Positions 31,023-39,277 of a DNA stretch of 64,000 nucleotides are shown one piece after another. The number at the start of each line of letters is the position of its first letter. Position 1 is the first letter of the stretch. The notes under the pieces were generated by a model, which was not told the DNA's origin, made no database searches, and saw only the letters and a list, made by a program, of their open reading frames with translations. A program made the position numbers and the translations under genes. Source of the DNA: Nocardia transvalensis NBRC 15921 (GTDB lineage: Bacteria > Actinomycetota > Actinomycetes > Mycobacteriales > Mycobacteriaceae). The stretch is from the NCBI RefSeq assembly GCF_000308875.1, contig NZ_BAGL01000035.1, positions 22,391 through 86,390 of the forward strand, read 5' to 3'.

Positions 31023-31265
31023 ACCGGTGTATCCGAGACAGTGTCCGGCAGGCCTTTCGGCAGCCACCGGACACCACCTTGTATTCGGATCAACCTGCGA
31101 AACGGTTTGGTTTTCGTTCGCCCTGATTCCGGAAGGGCCCTGAGCTGTTCACAAACCTCTGGGTGCGTACCGGATGATTTTGTAAGTACTTGCCGGTCGG
31201 TGAGGTGTGGGTGAGCCTAGGTGCAGCGCGCGCCGAAGACCTCTCTCGAACCGAAGGAGCAAGTG

Positions 31266-32126
31266 ATGACGGAAACACCGGTGACGGTGCTCGGGCTCGG
31301 CGCGATGGGCAGTGCCCTGGCCGCGGCCTTCCTGAAGGCGGGTCATCCGACGACGGTGTGGAATCGCAGCCCCGGCAAGGACATCGATCTGGTCGCGGCC
31401 GGCGCCACCCGGGCGGGGTCGGTGCGCGAGGCGGTGGGTGCGGGCGGACTGGTCGTGGCGGTTCTGCTGGATCACGCGTCGGTGCACGAGACCCTCGACC
31501 CGATCGCGGGCGAACTGGGCGGGCGCGCGCTGGTCAACCTCACCAGTACGGCGCCCGAGGACGCGCGGGAGCTGGCGCGGTGGGCGGCCGGGCACGGCAT
31601 CGACTACCTCGACGGCGGAATCATGGCCACGCCCGGCATGATCGGGCAGCCCGGCTCCTCGATTCTCTACAGCGGTTCCCGGGCGGTGTTCGACGCCCAT
31701 CGCCCCGCGCTCGAATTGCTCGGCGCCGCGGAGTATTTCGGCGACGACGCGGGCCTGGCGTCGCTCTACGACTTCGCGCTGCTGGCGGGCATGTACATCA
31801 TGTTCGCCGGATTCCAGCACGGGGCCGCCATGGTGCGCTCGGCGGGCGGATCCGCCGAGGCGTTCGGCGAGCGGGCCGGGCGGTGGTTGTCGGCGATCAT
31901 GCCGTCCCTGACCGCTGAGGGCCGCGTGATCGACAGCGGCGACTACAGCCGCCCGGTCCAGGACCTCCGGTTCACCAAGGCCGCCCTCGATGCCATCGTG
32001 CGGGCCAGCCGCGACGCCGGGGTTGCCCTCGACGTCATCGGACCGGTGAAGGGCCTGGTCGACCGCCAGATCGCCGACGGCCACGGCGCCCAGGCCACCG
32101 AGAGGATGTTCGAGGGTCTGGTGTGA
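31266..32126 (+). CDS. Imine-reductase-like NAD(P)-dependent oxidoreductase
   Basis: A 286-residue protein. The Rossmann motif GLGAMGSALAAAFLKAGH and 'TTVWNRSPGK' fit the beta-hydroxyacid dehydrogenase/6-phosphogluconate dehydrogenase superfamily. 'DYLDGGIMATPGMIGQPGSS' and 'LYDFALLAGMYIMFAGFQHG' resemble imine reductases, where a Tyr/Asp takes the place of the beta-HAD catalytic Lys. It probably reduces a cyclic imine or related C=N compound with NADPH. ATG 31266 follows AAGGAG. It converges on the TetR gene, 13 bp away. Confidence 0.85.
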   Translation: MTETPVTVLGLGAMGSALAAAFLKAGHPTTVWNRSPGKDIDLVAAGATRAGSVREAVGAGGLVVAVLLDHASVHETLDPIAGELGGRALVNLTSTAPEDARELARWAAGHGIDYLDGGIMATPGMIGQPGSSILYSGSRAVFDAHRPALELLGAAEYFGDDAGLASLYDFALLAGMYIMFAGFQHGAAMVRSAGGSAEAFGERAGRWLSAIMPSLTAEGRVIDSGDYSRPVQDLRFTKAALDAIVRASRDAGVALDVIGPVKGLVDRQIADGHGAQATERMFEGLV

Positions 32127-32139
32127 GGGCCGGCGTGCT

Positions 32140-32718
32140 CTAGTGCCCGATGGCGTGATGGATGAGTAGGGCGAGTTGGGTGCGGGCGTCGTCGAAGGGG
32201 CGGGGGGACTTGAGAGCGCGGCTCTGGAGGATGGCGCCCTCGATCACCGACAGCAGGACGCTCGCCACCGACTCCGCGGCGGGCCGCTCGGCGCCGGCGG
32301 CGACCAGGCCGTCGGCGAGGCGGGCGGTCCAGTCGGTGAACGCCTGCCCGGCGGCGGCCTGCACCCGGGAGTCCAGCTCGTCCAGCGCGGCGGCCATCAT
32401 GAACGAGCCCTCGCGGTAGTCGCTGGATTCGAGGGGATCGCGCCAGAAGGCGAACAGCTCGTCCAGCCAGCACTCGACCGACGTCGCCTGCGCCAGCGCC
32501 TCGGCCACGGTGCTCACGTGCGAATGGACCACGCGCGACACGATGCGCGCCGCGGTCTCCACCAATTCGCCCTTGCCATCGGGAAAGTGCTGGTACAGCG
32601 AGTTGCGAGAGGCGTTGCTGCGCTTGAGCAATTCGTTCAGCCCGGCCGCGTGCACGCCGTGTTCCTGCACCGTGGCGATGGTGCTCTCGATGAGACGGCC
32701 ACGCGGTCCGGTCCTCAA
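32140..32718 (-). CDS. TetR-family transcriptional regulator
   Basis: A 192-residue protein with HTH 'RGRLIESTIATVQEHGVHAA', 'LNELLKRSNASRNSLYQHF', 'GKGELVETA'. It belongs to the YxaF/LmrA-like TetR group by its 'SLYQHFPDGKGELV' motif. It is divergent from a FabH-like gene; two operators with the shared core GAACCnATCGGT lie between them, one near each promoter. It should repress both. Confidence 0.93.
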   Translation of the reverse strand: MRTGPRGRLIESTIATVQEHGVHAAGLNELLKRSNASRNSLYQHFPDGKGELVETAARIVSRVVHSHVSTVAEALAQATSVECWLDELFAFWRDPLESSDYREGSFMMAAALDELDSRVQAAAGQAFTDWTARLADGLVAAGAERPAAESVASVLLSVIEGAILQSRALKSPRPFDDARTQLALLIHHAIGH

Positions 32719-32741
32719 CGGAATCTCCTCCCACCCTTGTG

Positions 32742-32757
32742 TGAACCGATCGGTCCA
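32742..32757. promoter_or_regulatory. TetR operator 1 (core ACCGATCGGT)
   Basis: A perfect 10-bp core palindrome (32745-32754) with further partial dyad, just upstream of the tetR start, hence probably autoregulatory. It shares its core with operator 2. Confidence 0.72.
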
Positions 32758-32769
32758 TGCTAGACGTAA

Positions 32770-32801
32770 TCTCCGTATGAACCAATCGGTTCATACGGAG
32801 A
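32770..32801. promoter_or_regulatory. TetR operator 2, perfect 14-bp arms
   Basis: Arms TCTCCGTATGAACC (32770-32783) and GGTTCATACGGAGA (32788-32801) are perfectly complementary around AATC, ending 9 bp before the FabH-like ATG. Binding would block transcription or translation start of that gene. Confidence 0.88.
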
Positions 32802-32810
32802 GAGGAAGTC

Positions 32811-33854
32811 ATGGCCGCCCACATCGCCACCGCTGCCCCGGTTGCCCACGCCGCGCTGCTCGGCCTCGGCGTCTACCGCCCCCGGCGCGTCGTCCCCAAC
32901 GCCGAGATCGTCGACCGGATCGATTCGTCGGACGAGTGGATCCAGACCCGGTCCGGGATCGCCGCGCGCCGGTGGGCGGAGAAGGACGAGACCATCGTCT
33001 CGATGAGTACCGAGGCCGCCCGCGAGGCGCTCGCCGCGGCGGGGCTGGCCGCGGAGAAGATCGATGCGGTGGTGCTGGCCACGTCGTCGCAGATGGTGCT
33101 GGGCCCGTCGGCGGGCGCGGTGGTGGCGACCGAACTCGGGCTGCACGACACCCCTGCCTTCGACGTCTCGGCCGGCTGCGCGGGATTCTGCTACGCGCTG
33201 TCGGACGCCGCGGCCCTGGTGCGGGCGGGACAGGCTCGTTACGTGCTGGTGATCGGGGTGGAGCGGTTGTCGGATCTGCTGGATCCGGCCGATCGCACCT
33301 GCGCGTTCATCTTCGCCGACGGCGCCGGCGCGGTCGTGGTGGGCCCGGCGGAGGCCGAGGGCATCGGCCCGGCGGCCTGGGGCTCGGACGGCAGCCAGAC
33401 CGCGGCGATCAAGCAGGACAAGGACTTCCAGGAGTACTTCGCCGAGGTCGCCGAGGCCGAGGCGAGTGGCGGGACCACGGTGCGGCCCTACATCCGGATG
33501 AACGGCCAGGCCGTATTCCGCTGGGCGGTCACCTTTCTGGAGAAGGCGTGCCGGGACGCGCTGGACAACGCCGGCGTCACCGTCGAGGACCTGGACGCCT
33601 TCGTGCCGCATCAGGCCAATATGCGCATCACCGACGCGCTGATCCGGGCGCTGCGCGTGCCCGACTCCGTCGCGGTCGCCCGCGATATCGTCGGCACCGG
33701 CAACACCAGCGCGGCATCGATCCCGATGGCGATGGAGGAGCTGCTCCGGTCCGGTTCCGCGAAGGCGGGAGATACCGCGTTGCTCCTGGGTTTCGGGGCC
33801 GGGCTCGCCTACGCCGGCCAGGTCGTGCACCTGCCGCCGATCGCCGCGAACTGA
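32811..33854 (+). CDS. 3-oxoacyl-ACP synthase III (FabH-like)
   Basis: A 347-residue ketosynthase III with the complete triad: Cys123 in 'SAGCAGF', His in 'VPHQANMRI' and Asn in 'GTGNTSAAS'. Fatty-acid FabH condenses acyl-CoA with malonyl-ACP. This copy stands alone and is controlled by a divergent TetR with a tight operator, unlike a constitutive housekeeping gene. It may serve a specialised acyl or secondary-metabolite pathway, or adjust starter units under stress. ATG 32811 follows GAGAGGAAG. Confidence 0.93.
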   Translation: MAAHIATAAPVAHAALLGLGVYRPRRVVPNAEIVDRIDSSDEWIQTRSGIAARRWAEKDETIVSMSTEAAREALAAAGLAAEKIDAVVLATSSQMVLGPSAGAVVATELGLHDTPAFDVSAGCAGFCYALSDAAALVRAGQARYVLVIGVERLSDLLDPADRTCAFIFADGAGAVVVGPAEAEGIGPAAWGSDGSQTAAIKQDKDFQEYFAEVAEAEASGGTTVRPYIRMNGQAVFRWAVTFLEKACRDALDNAGVTVEDLDAFVPHQANMRITDALIRALRVPDSVAVARDIVGTGNTSAASIPMAMEELLRSGSAKAGDTALLLGFGAGLAYAGQVVHLPPIAAN

Positions 33855-33889
33855 TCGTTTCGGCGCGCGCCTACACCGTGGAGTAACTT

Positions 33890-33906
33890 CGTGGCACCAT
33901 GCCACG
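33890..33906. terminator. Short hairpin after the FabH-like gene
   Basis: CGTGGCA (33890-33896) pairs with TGCCACG (33900-33906) around CCA, 36 bp after the stop codon. Likely a weak terminator. Confidence 0.4.
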
Positions 33907-33967
33907 GAACGGATTTCCGTGATAGACGTACGAGCGGAAAGCCCGCTCCTGGAGAGGAATCAGCCTG

Positions 33968-34333
33968 ATGATGAAACGCACCGTCACTGCGGCACTGGCG
34001 GCAGTCGCGGCCTCGCTCTTCGCTTTCGGCCAGTCCGGGGCGCAAGATCAGGCCGCCAACCAGTTCGTGATCTTCGAGAACACCGTGCCGATCGTGACGG
34101 TTCCCGAACCGGCCGACAACACCTGCAACGCCAACGTGATCACGATCGACGCGCCGCGGACGGTGTACCTGGCCAACACCACCCCGTTGTACGCGACGGT
34201 CTACGCCCGCGCCGGGGACAAGCCCGAGTGCACGGGCACGGTCCTCTACCGCTTCGCCCCGGGCCAGGTCTCCGGCACCGCCAACGTCCTGCAGGGCGCG
34301 GTCCTGGACGTGAAGTTCTCGCAGTACAGCTAG
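33968..34333 (+). CDS. Small secreted protein of unknown function
   Basis: A 121-residue protein with a signal peptide ('MMKRTVTAALAAVAASLFAF', cleavage near SGA-QD) and a beta-rich mature part ('NQFVIFENTVPIVTVP', 'TVYLANTTPLYATVYARAG'). Two cysteines (in 'DNTCNAN' and 'KPECTG') could form one disulfide. No family is recognised. ATG 33968 has GGAGAGGA upstream. A strong terminator follows, so it is monocistronic. Exported, probably free in the envelope or medium. Confidence 0.82.
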   Translation: MMKRTVTAALAAVAASLFAFGQSGAQDQAANQFVIFENTVPIVTVPEPADNTCNANVITIDAPRTVYLANTTPLYATVYARAGDKPECTGTVLYRFAPGQVSGTANVLQGAVLDVKFSQYS

Positions 34334-34339
34334 GAGTTC

Positions 34340-34370
34340 GGGGCCTGTCGTCCCCGAGACGACAGGCCCC
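34340..34370. terminator. 12-bp perfect terminator hairpin
   Basis: GGGGCCTGTCGT (34340-34351) pairs with ACGACAGGCCCC (34359-34370) around a 7-nt loop, 7 bp after the stop codon of the secreted protein gene. Confidence 0.85.
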
Positions 34371-34396
34371 GATTAGTTCTCGGGGCGGGCACCGTC

Positions 34397-35269
34397 ATGA
34401 GTGTCATGACTACTCATACGCTTCACAGTCCCGAGGCCGAGGTTGTGTACGACGTGCACGGGCCGCTGCCTACCGAGGGGCGGCCGCCGTTGTTCATGAT
34501 CGGTCAGCCTATGGATGCCACCGGGTTTCACGCGCTGGTGGAGCAGTTCCCGGATCGCACCGTGGTCACCTACGATCCGCGTGGCCTCGGCCGCAGCGTG
34601 CGCAAGGATGTCCGGGTGGATCATTCCCCGACCGTGCAAGCGGAAGATGTGCACGCCGTGATCGAGGAACTGGGCGCGGGACCGGTCGAGATGTTCGCCA
34701 GCAGTGGTGGTGCCGTGGTCGCGCTCGCGCTGGTGACGGCCCATCCCGGCGACGTGATCACCCTGGTGGCCCACGAACCGCCGCTCAACGCCGTCCTGCC
34801 CGACGCCGCGGCGGCCGACCGCGCCCGCGCCGGATTCCGGGATGCCTACGAGGCCAAGGGTTTCGGCGCCGGTATGGCGGCCTTCATCGCCATGACCTCG
34901 TGGCAGGGGGAGTTCACCGACGAGTACTTCGCCCAGCCCTTCCCGGATCCCGGCATGTTCGGGATGCCGTCGGAGGACGACGGTTCCCGCGACGATCCGC
35001 TGCTGTCGGACCGGTCCTGGGCCGTGAGCAGCTACGAGCCCGATATCGCGGCCCTGCTCGCGGCGCCCACCCGCATCGTGGTCGGCGTGGGCGAGGAGTC
35101 CGCGGGCACCTACACCGCGCGCACGTCCGAAGCCCTCGCCGCGCTGCTCGGCCGTCCGGTCACCGTCTTCCCGAGCCATCACGGCGGCTTCTCGGGCCCC
35201 GACTCCGGATATCCGGGACAGCCGGTGGCGTTCGGAAACACCCTCCGGCAGGCGCTGGACGGTCACTGA
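34397..35269 (+). CDS. Alpha/beta hydrolase
   Basis: A 290-residue protein: 'PPLFMIGQPMDATGFHALV', 'VVTYDPRGLGRSVR', nucleophile region 'VEMFASSGGAVVALAL' (Ser in SSGG; the first Gly of GxSxG is replaced by Ala), histidine in 'TVFPSHHGGFSGP'. It is similar in plan to the next, convergent hydrolase, and the pair may be an ancient duplication. ATG 34397 has no strong ribosome-binding site. Its last 7 bp overlap the end of the convergent gene. Confidence 0.9.
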   Translation: MSVMTTHTLHSPEAEVVYDVHGPLPTEGRPPLFMIGQPMDATGFHALVEQFPDRTVVTYDPRGLGRSVRKDVRVDHSPTVQAEDVHAVIEELGAGPVEMFASSGGAVVALALVTAHPGDVITLVAHEPPLNAVLPDAAAADRARAGFRDAYEAKGFGAGMAAFIAMTSWQGEFTDEYFAQPFPDPGMFGMPSEDDGSRDDPLLSDRSWAVSSYEPDIAALLAAPTRIVVGVGEESAGTYTARTSEALAALLGRPVTVFPSHHGGFSGPDSGYPGQPVAFGNTLRQALDGH

Positions 35270-36096
35270 CCGGTGACCGCCGCCAGGATGTCCGTCAGCT
35301 GCCGGGCGAATTCGGGCGCCTCGGTGCGTGCGCCGTTGTGCGCGCCGGGGAACTCGGTGACCTCGAGGCCGAGCCGGGCGGCGATCTCCACCGCCGGACG
35401 GTAGGGCAGGCAGCCGCGGGTCTCGCAGCCGACGGCTAGGACCAGCCGCTCGGCCACCGGGCGCAGCGCCGCGTAATCCGGGAGGTACGAGGTGAATTCG
35501 CGCAACTCGTACGCCATCATGAGCGGGCCGTTGGCGGCGAGGCGCTCCCAGGTCGCGGCCGCGCGCGGCGAGAGTTCCCCCGGGTCCGGAGGAGGCTTCA
35601 TCGCCCCGCCGATGCCCGCGAGGAACCGGGCTCCCGCGGCGGCGGGCCCCTCGGTGCGGAACAGCGTGTAGACCTCCTCGACCATCGCCCGATGCGCGAC
35701 CGCGTCGGGCAGGACCGCGAAACATGGTGGCTCGTGGGCGATCAGGGTGTGGACGGCTTCGGGGTGCCGGGCTAGCAGCTCCAGCCCGACGATGCCGCCG
35801 TTGCTGGTGCCGAACACCGCCGCGGGCTGATCCGTGAGGTGCCGCAGCAGCCGGTAGACGTCGTCGGCCTGAACCGAGACGCGCTGGGTCTCGGGCCGCC
35901 CGCTGTCGAGGGTGCTGCGGGAGTAGCCGCGCTGCTCGAGCGCGACCACGGTGAAATGCCGTTCGAGCGCCTCGGCCAGCGGGTCGGCCGCACTCGCATC
36001 CCCGCCGCCGCCCGGAAGCAGCACCAGCAGCGGGCCCTCCCCACGCACCTCGTAGTACAGCCTCGCCCCGGGGACGGCCAGCGTCGCGGATCGCAT
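35263..36096 (-). CDS. Alpha/beta hydrolase
   Basis: A 277-residue protein: 'LLVLLPGGGGDASAADPLAE', 'VVALEQRGYSRSTLDSGRP', nucleophile 'AAVFGTSNGGIVGLELLARH' (GTSNGG) and histidine in 'VTEFPGAHNGARTEAPE'. ATG 36096 follows GAAGGAGGG. It is divergent from a TetR gene with an A/T-rich operator between, so it is probably induced by an ester-type compound. Substrate unknown. Confidence 0.92.
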   Translation of the reverse strand: MRSATLAVPGARLYYEVRGEGPLLVLLPGGGGDASAADPLAEALERHFTVVALEQRGYSRSTLDSGRPETQRVSVQADDVYRLLRHLTDQPAAVFGTSNGGIVGLELLARHPEAVHTLIAHEPPCFAVLPDAVAHRAMVEEVYTLFRTEGPAAAGARFLAGIGGAMKPPPDPGELSPRAAATWERLAANGPLMMAYELREFTSYLPDYAALRPVAERLVLAVGCETRGCLPYRPAVEIAARLGLEVTEFPGAHNGARTEAPEFARQLTDILAAVTGQ

Positions 36097-36122
36097 GATC
36101 CCTCCTTCCTGATTTAACAAGG

Positions 36123-36139
36123 ATATAGCCTAACTATAT
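36123..36139. promoter_or_regulatory. Operator ATATAG-N5-CTATAT
   Basis: A perfect 6-bp-arm repeat in an unusually A/T-rich divergent promoter between the hydrolase and tetR. Likely the TetR site, overlapping the hydrolase promoter. Confidence 0.65.
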
Positions 36140-36209
36140 TAGGAAGATGTCGCCAGTAGATTCCGGACTAGTAGGGTCGACTGTCGGTCCGATGGGCAGG
36201 AGGTGGAGT

Positions 36210-36809
36210 ATGTCGCCGCGGGTGGGACTGACCGCGGAGCGCGTGGTCGACGCGGCCGCGGAGCTTGCCGACGAGATCGGGTTCGACAACCTCACCCTGT
36301 CGGCGGTCGCTCGCCGGTTCGGCGTGAAGGATCCGAGCCTCTATGTGCACGTGCGCAATCTGCACGATCTGCGGGTGCGGGTGGCGCTGCGGGCCGGGGT
36401 CGAGTTGAACGACCGGATCGGGACCGCCATCGCGGGACGGGCGGGGAAGGACGCGCTCATCGCCTTCGCCGACGCCTACCGCGCCTACGCGCTGGAGCAT
36501 CCGGGTCGGTACGCGGCGACGCAGATCCGGATGGATCCGGCAGAGGTGGGGGACGAGCCCGCGCTGCTGCGGAGCATCGAGCTGACGCAGTCGATGCTGC
36601 GCGGGTACGAGCTGGGGGAGTCCGAGGGGCTGGACGCGGCTCGCTTGCTGCGCAGCACATTTCACGGGTTCGCGACGCTGGAGGCGCAGGGTGGGTTCGC
36701 CCATTCCCGGCCCACGGATGTGTCGTGGCGGCATATTCTCGATGCCCTGCATCGGACGCTGTCGGATTGGCCTGCGGGGCAGGGCAAACCACGTCCGGCG
36801 GGCTCGTAG
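36210..36809 (+). CDS. TetR-family transcriptional regulator
   Basis: A 199-residue protein with HTH 'LTAERVVDAAAELADEIGFD', 'TLSAVARRFGVKDPSLYVHV', 'NLHDLRVRVAL' and the TetR_C_33-like C-terminus ('HPGRYAATQIRMDPAEVGDE', 'TFHGFATLEAQGGFAH'). ATG 36210 follows AGGAGG. It likely represses the divergent hydrolase. Its last six codons lie inside the first copy of the 26-bp tandem repeat, which seems to have supplied the stop codon. Confidence 0.93.
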   Translation: MSPRVGLTAERVVDAAAELADEIGFDNLTLSAVARRFGVKDPSLYVHVRNLHDLRVRVALRAGVELNDRIGTAIAGRAGKDALIAFADAYRAYALEHPGRYAATQIRMDPAEVGDEPALLRSIELTQSMLRGYELGESEGLDAARLLRSTFHGFATLEAQGGFAHSRPTDVSWRHILDALHRTLSDWPAGQGKPRPAGS

Positions 36810-36892
36810 TCGATCCAGGTCCGGTGGGCTCGTCGTCGATCCACGTCCGGTGGGCTCGTCGTCGATCCACCTCCGGTGGGCTCATAGTCGAT
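36789..36892. repeat. Tandem repeat, four 26-bp units
   Basis: Copies at 36789, 36815, 36841 and 36867, each reading close to CCACGTCCGGTGGGCTCGTC plus GTCGAT, with one to three changes. The first copy overlaps the end of the tetR coding region. There are no spacers, so it is not CRISPR. Confidence 0.9.
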
Positions 36893-36895
36893 TTC

Positions 36896-36957
36896 CCGGC
36901 ATGCTTTTGGCCGGGATCCGTGGGTGCGCTGGTGGTTTCCGGCCAAAAGCATGCCGG
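36896..36957. repeat. REP-like palindrome, perfect 19-bp arms
   Basis: CCGGCATGCTTTTGGCCGG (36896-36914) and CCGGCCAAAAGCATGCCGG (36939-36957) flank a 24-nt loop. Two further GTGTGCCGGAAA-type direct repeats follow at about 36975-37005. The cluster may be a mobile intergenic repeat or a terminator for tetR. Confidence 0.82.
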
Positions 36958-37046
36958 AAAAAAGGGGGGTGGTGTGCCGGAAAGGGGGTGTGCCGGAAAG
37001 TACCGAAACGTTGCCTGATGCGGCGATCTATGCGTGCCGGCGCGAC

Positions 37047-38159
37047 TCAGAGGTGCCGAGTCCCCCACTGGACGAGCTTCTCGACGGGAATGTTCCATGC
37101 CCGCACCGCGGAGTTGGGGACGAACGTCGTGATTTCTGGAATTCCCTCGAGCGCTGGGACAGTGGCGAGGAAGTGGAGGTATCTGCCATCTTCGAGCCGG
37201 ATCCAGAAGGGTTGCTCCTGCCGGTCGGGCAAAGGTTCGGACAACCACCATTCGGGCCCATCGGCGAGCCACGGTTCCAGCCGATCCTCGACTTGGGTGA
37301 AAGAGACTCGGGTGAGCCAGTCTCGCTGCGGCTGATCCATGACGTAACCGTCGATCACGGAGAAGCAGAGAACGGGCCAGTCTTCGAACTCGCTTTCCCG
37401 GCACTGCTCGGCCAGCCCATGTATGCCGAAATCATGCGCCTCGCGATTCGGATTGCCTGCAACCAAGCTGACGTAGCCGGCGTCGATAGTCTGGCCGTCG
37501 GCGCCGAACGCACCCAGGGCAGCCTCCACCGCTGCGACGAACCTGTTGTACTCGTCGAGTGTGAAGTATTCACACCAGCCAGGGACTGCATCGCGCGGGG
37601 CGGGCGGGTCCACGCGCGCGGCTTCCCAGCAGATAGCAAGGGTTTCCCGCAGCTGAGCGGCGGATTTCCGCAGGGTGCCCCGTTCTCGATCTCGGACCAG
37701 TTGATGCAGAAAGAATTCCAGGATCACACCGTTCGCGAACTCCGCCGGAGCGTTGGGGCGGATGACCGGGGCGCAGTAGGGGTTGAGGTCGTCATCCGCA
37801 CGATCCTGATAACCCCAGCGGGCCGGCGCGACACGCAACAGGACTTCACCGACGTATCGCAGCGTACCGGTGGTGAACTCCGCGTTGTCCTCGATACCGA
37901 TGGCCGTCTGGTCCGGATAGCGCGCGAGCACGACCGGTTCCAGCGCGTCCAGCGAGTCGAGGGTGAAGTCGAAAGGAAAGTCCGCGGGCAGGTAGAAACG
38001 GCGCCACTGCTGCAACGCGCTTCCCATGCCGGCCAGCCATCCGTCCAGAAAGACGCACGCCGACTCGGTCATGTTCTTGCGGTCCTCGGCCATGTACGCC
38101 TCGGTTCGGCCATCCGCATGCACGATGTCCATCCTCGCGTACTGCTGGCGGGCTCCCAT
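37047..38159 (-). CDS. Hypothetical protein of about 370 residues
   Basis: A long frame with normal protein composition but less biased third codon positions than neighbours. It includes 'LDGWLAGMGSALQQWRRFYL', 'FANGVILEFFLHQLVRDRE', 'DWPVLCFSVIDGYVMDQPQR' and 'QPFWIRLEDGRYLHFLATV'. It appears cytoplasmic, acidic and Trp-rich. I do not recognise the family. The start is uncertain: ATG 38159 is used, but 38195 and 38132 are possible. The compositional difference and the repeat cluster downstream suggest horizontal acquisition. Confidence 0.7.
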   Translation of the reverse strand: MGARQQYARMDIVHADGRTEAYMAEDRKNMTESACVFLDGWLAGMGSALQQWRRFYLPADFPFDFTLDSLDALEPVVLARYPDQTAIGIEDNAEFTTGTLRYVGEVLLRVAPARWGYQDRADDDLNPYCAPVIRPNAPAEFANGVILEFFLHQLVRDRERGTLRKSAAQLRETLAICWEAARVDPPAPRDAVPGWCEYFTLDEYNRFVAAVEAALGAFGADGQTIDAGYVSLVAGNPNREAHDFGIHGLAEQCRESEFEDWPVLCFSVIDGYVMDQPQRDWLTRVSFTQVEDRLEPWLADGPEWWLSEPLPDRQEQPFWIRLEDGRYLHFLATVPALEGIPEITTFVPNSAVRAWNIPVEKLVQWGTRHL

Positions 38160-38274
38160 CTTTGAGTAGCCTGCTCGATCCCTGACCCCGTACATCGGTC
38201 GATACACCGACCGTGCCTGGCGATCCGCTGGTATCCGGTTCAGCGGTGAAGCGGATCCATTTCATGGAGGTGGC

Positions 38275-39201
38275 TCAGCGGCTGGCGTCGAGGGCTGCGG
38301 TGAGGGTGTCGGCGGCTGATTTGGTGGCGGTGCCCAAGTGGGCCAGGGCTTCTGCGGACAGGCGGGTGTCGGGGCAGGCGACCAGGGCGGCGGTGACGGT
38401 GGCGCCGAGGGTGATGGGGGCGGCGACGGTGACCACGGCGTTTTCGGCGCCGAGTTCGTCGGGGAGGTAGTCGATGGTGATCAGGTCGGCGATCATGCCG
38501 CCCAGGCGGTGGCGGAGGGGGTCGGTGACGGGGGAATTGCGCAGGGCGGCAAGGGCTTCCAGGATCGGGGCCGATTCGTCGGCGAGGCGTTCCACCGAAT
38601 AGCCGCGGGCACGGACCTCCGCGAGGACCGCGTCCAGGCGCTCGCGGTGGGCCGGGTCGGCGTGGCCGAGCCAGGCGGCGCGCTCGGAATCCGGCGCCCA
38701 GGCGACGAATTCGCGGGCGACGGGCGGGGCGAGGGGTAGCCGGCGGCCCGCGCGGATCCACGGCACGGACGGGTCGCCGATCACCTCGGTGATGACGATG
38801 GCGCCGGTGTCGCGCTCGGCCAGGAAGACCGGAATCCGTTCGCGCGCAGCGAGATCCCGCATCGGCTCCACGGCGAGGCGGCGCAGCGGGAACGCCTCTT
38901 CCGCGCGCCGCGCCACCGCGAGCATGCCCAGGCCGAGGCCGTAGTTGCCGTCGCCGTCGCGCACGGTCCAGCCGTCGGCGGTGAGCTGGGTGAGCACCGC
39001 GTGCGCCGTGGCGCGCGACAACCCGGTGTCGCGCACGATGCGCGCCAGCGACAGGTGGTCGGCGGGGCGGCGGGACAGCAGCTCGATCACCCGGACCACG
39101 CGGTGCGTGGGTGGTGACGCGGCGGAATCGGGCGCGGCCGACCCATTTTCTGAAACAGGTTCTTGACCGGCGCGCCGCGGTCGGCCTATCGTCGGTGTCA
39201 C
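38275..39201 (-). CDS. IclR-family transcriptional regulator
   Basis: A 308-residue protein. The winged helix is at about residues 32-95 ('HRVVRVIELLSRRPADHLSL', 'IVRDTGLSRATAHAVLTQLT'). The GAF-like effector domain follows ('FLAERDTGAIVITEVIGD', 'AVVTVAAPITLGATVTAALV'). It lacks some canonical IclR C-terminal residues, so the ligand cannot be guessed. GTG 39201 follows a TATCGT hexamer at leaderless distance. It is divergent from the cysD-cysNC-sulfotransferase operon and is its obvious candidate regulator. Confidence 0.88.
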   Translation of the reverse strand: MTPTIGRPRRAGQEPVSENGSAAPDSAASPPTHRVVRVIELLSRRPADHLSLARIVRDTGLSRATAHAVLTQLTADGWTVRDGDGNYGLGLGMLAVARRAEEAFPLRRLAVEPMRDLAARERIPVFLAERDTGAIVITEVIGDPSVPWIRAGRRLPLAPPVAREFVAWAPDSERAAWLGHADPAHRERLDAVLAEVRARGYSVERLADESAPILEALAALRNSPVTDPLRHRLGGMIADLITIDYLPDELGAENAVVTVAAPITLGATVTAALVACPDTRLSAEALAHLGTATKSAADTLTAALDASR

Positions 39202-39202
39202 A

Positions 39203-39230
39203 ATATCGAACGATAGCGTCGAATATTCGA
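39203..39230. promoter_or_regulatory. Palindromic region upstream of iclR and cysD
   Basis: TCGAATATTCGA (39219-39230) is a perfect 12-bp palindrome; a second ATATCGA element (39203-39209) faces it. It lies in the 76-bp divergent gap and is the likely IclR site controlling both directions. Confidence 0.6.
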
Positions 39231-39277
39231 CACCGCAACCCCGGTGGGCGAATGTCGGCGCGGTGAGTGAGCGGGTG

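Noticed and set aside
36789..36892. CRISPR-like repeats
   Set aside because: Units are contiguous with no spacers and no cas genes are present.
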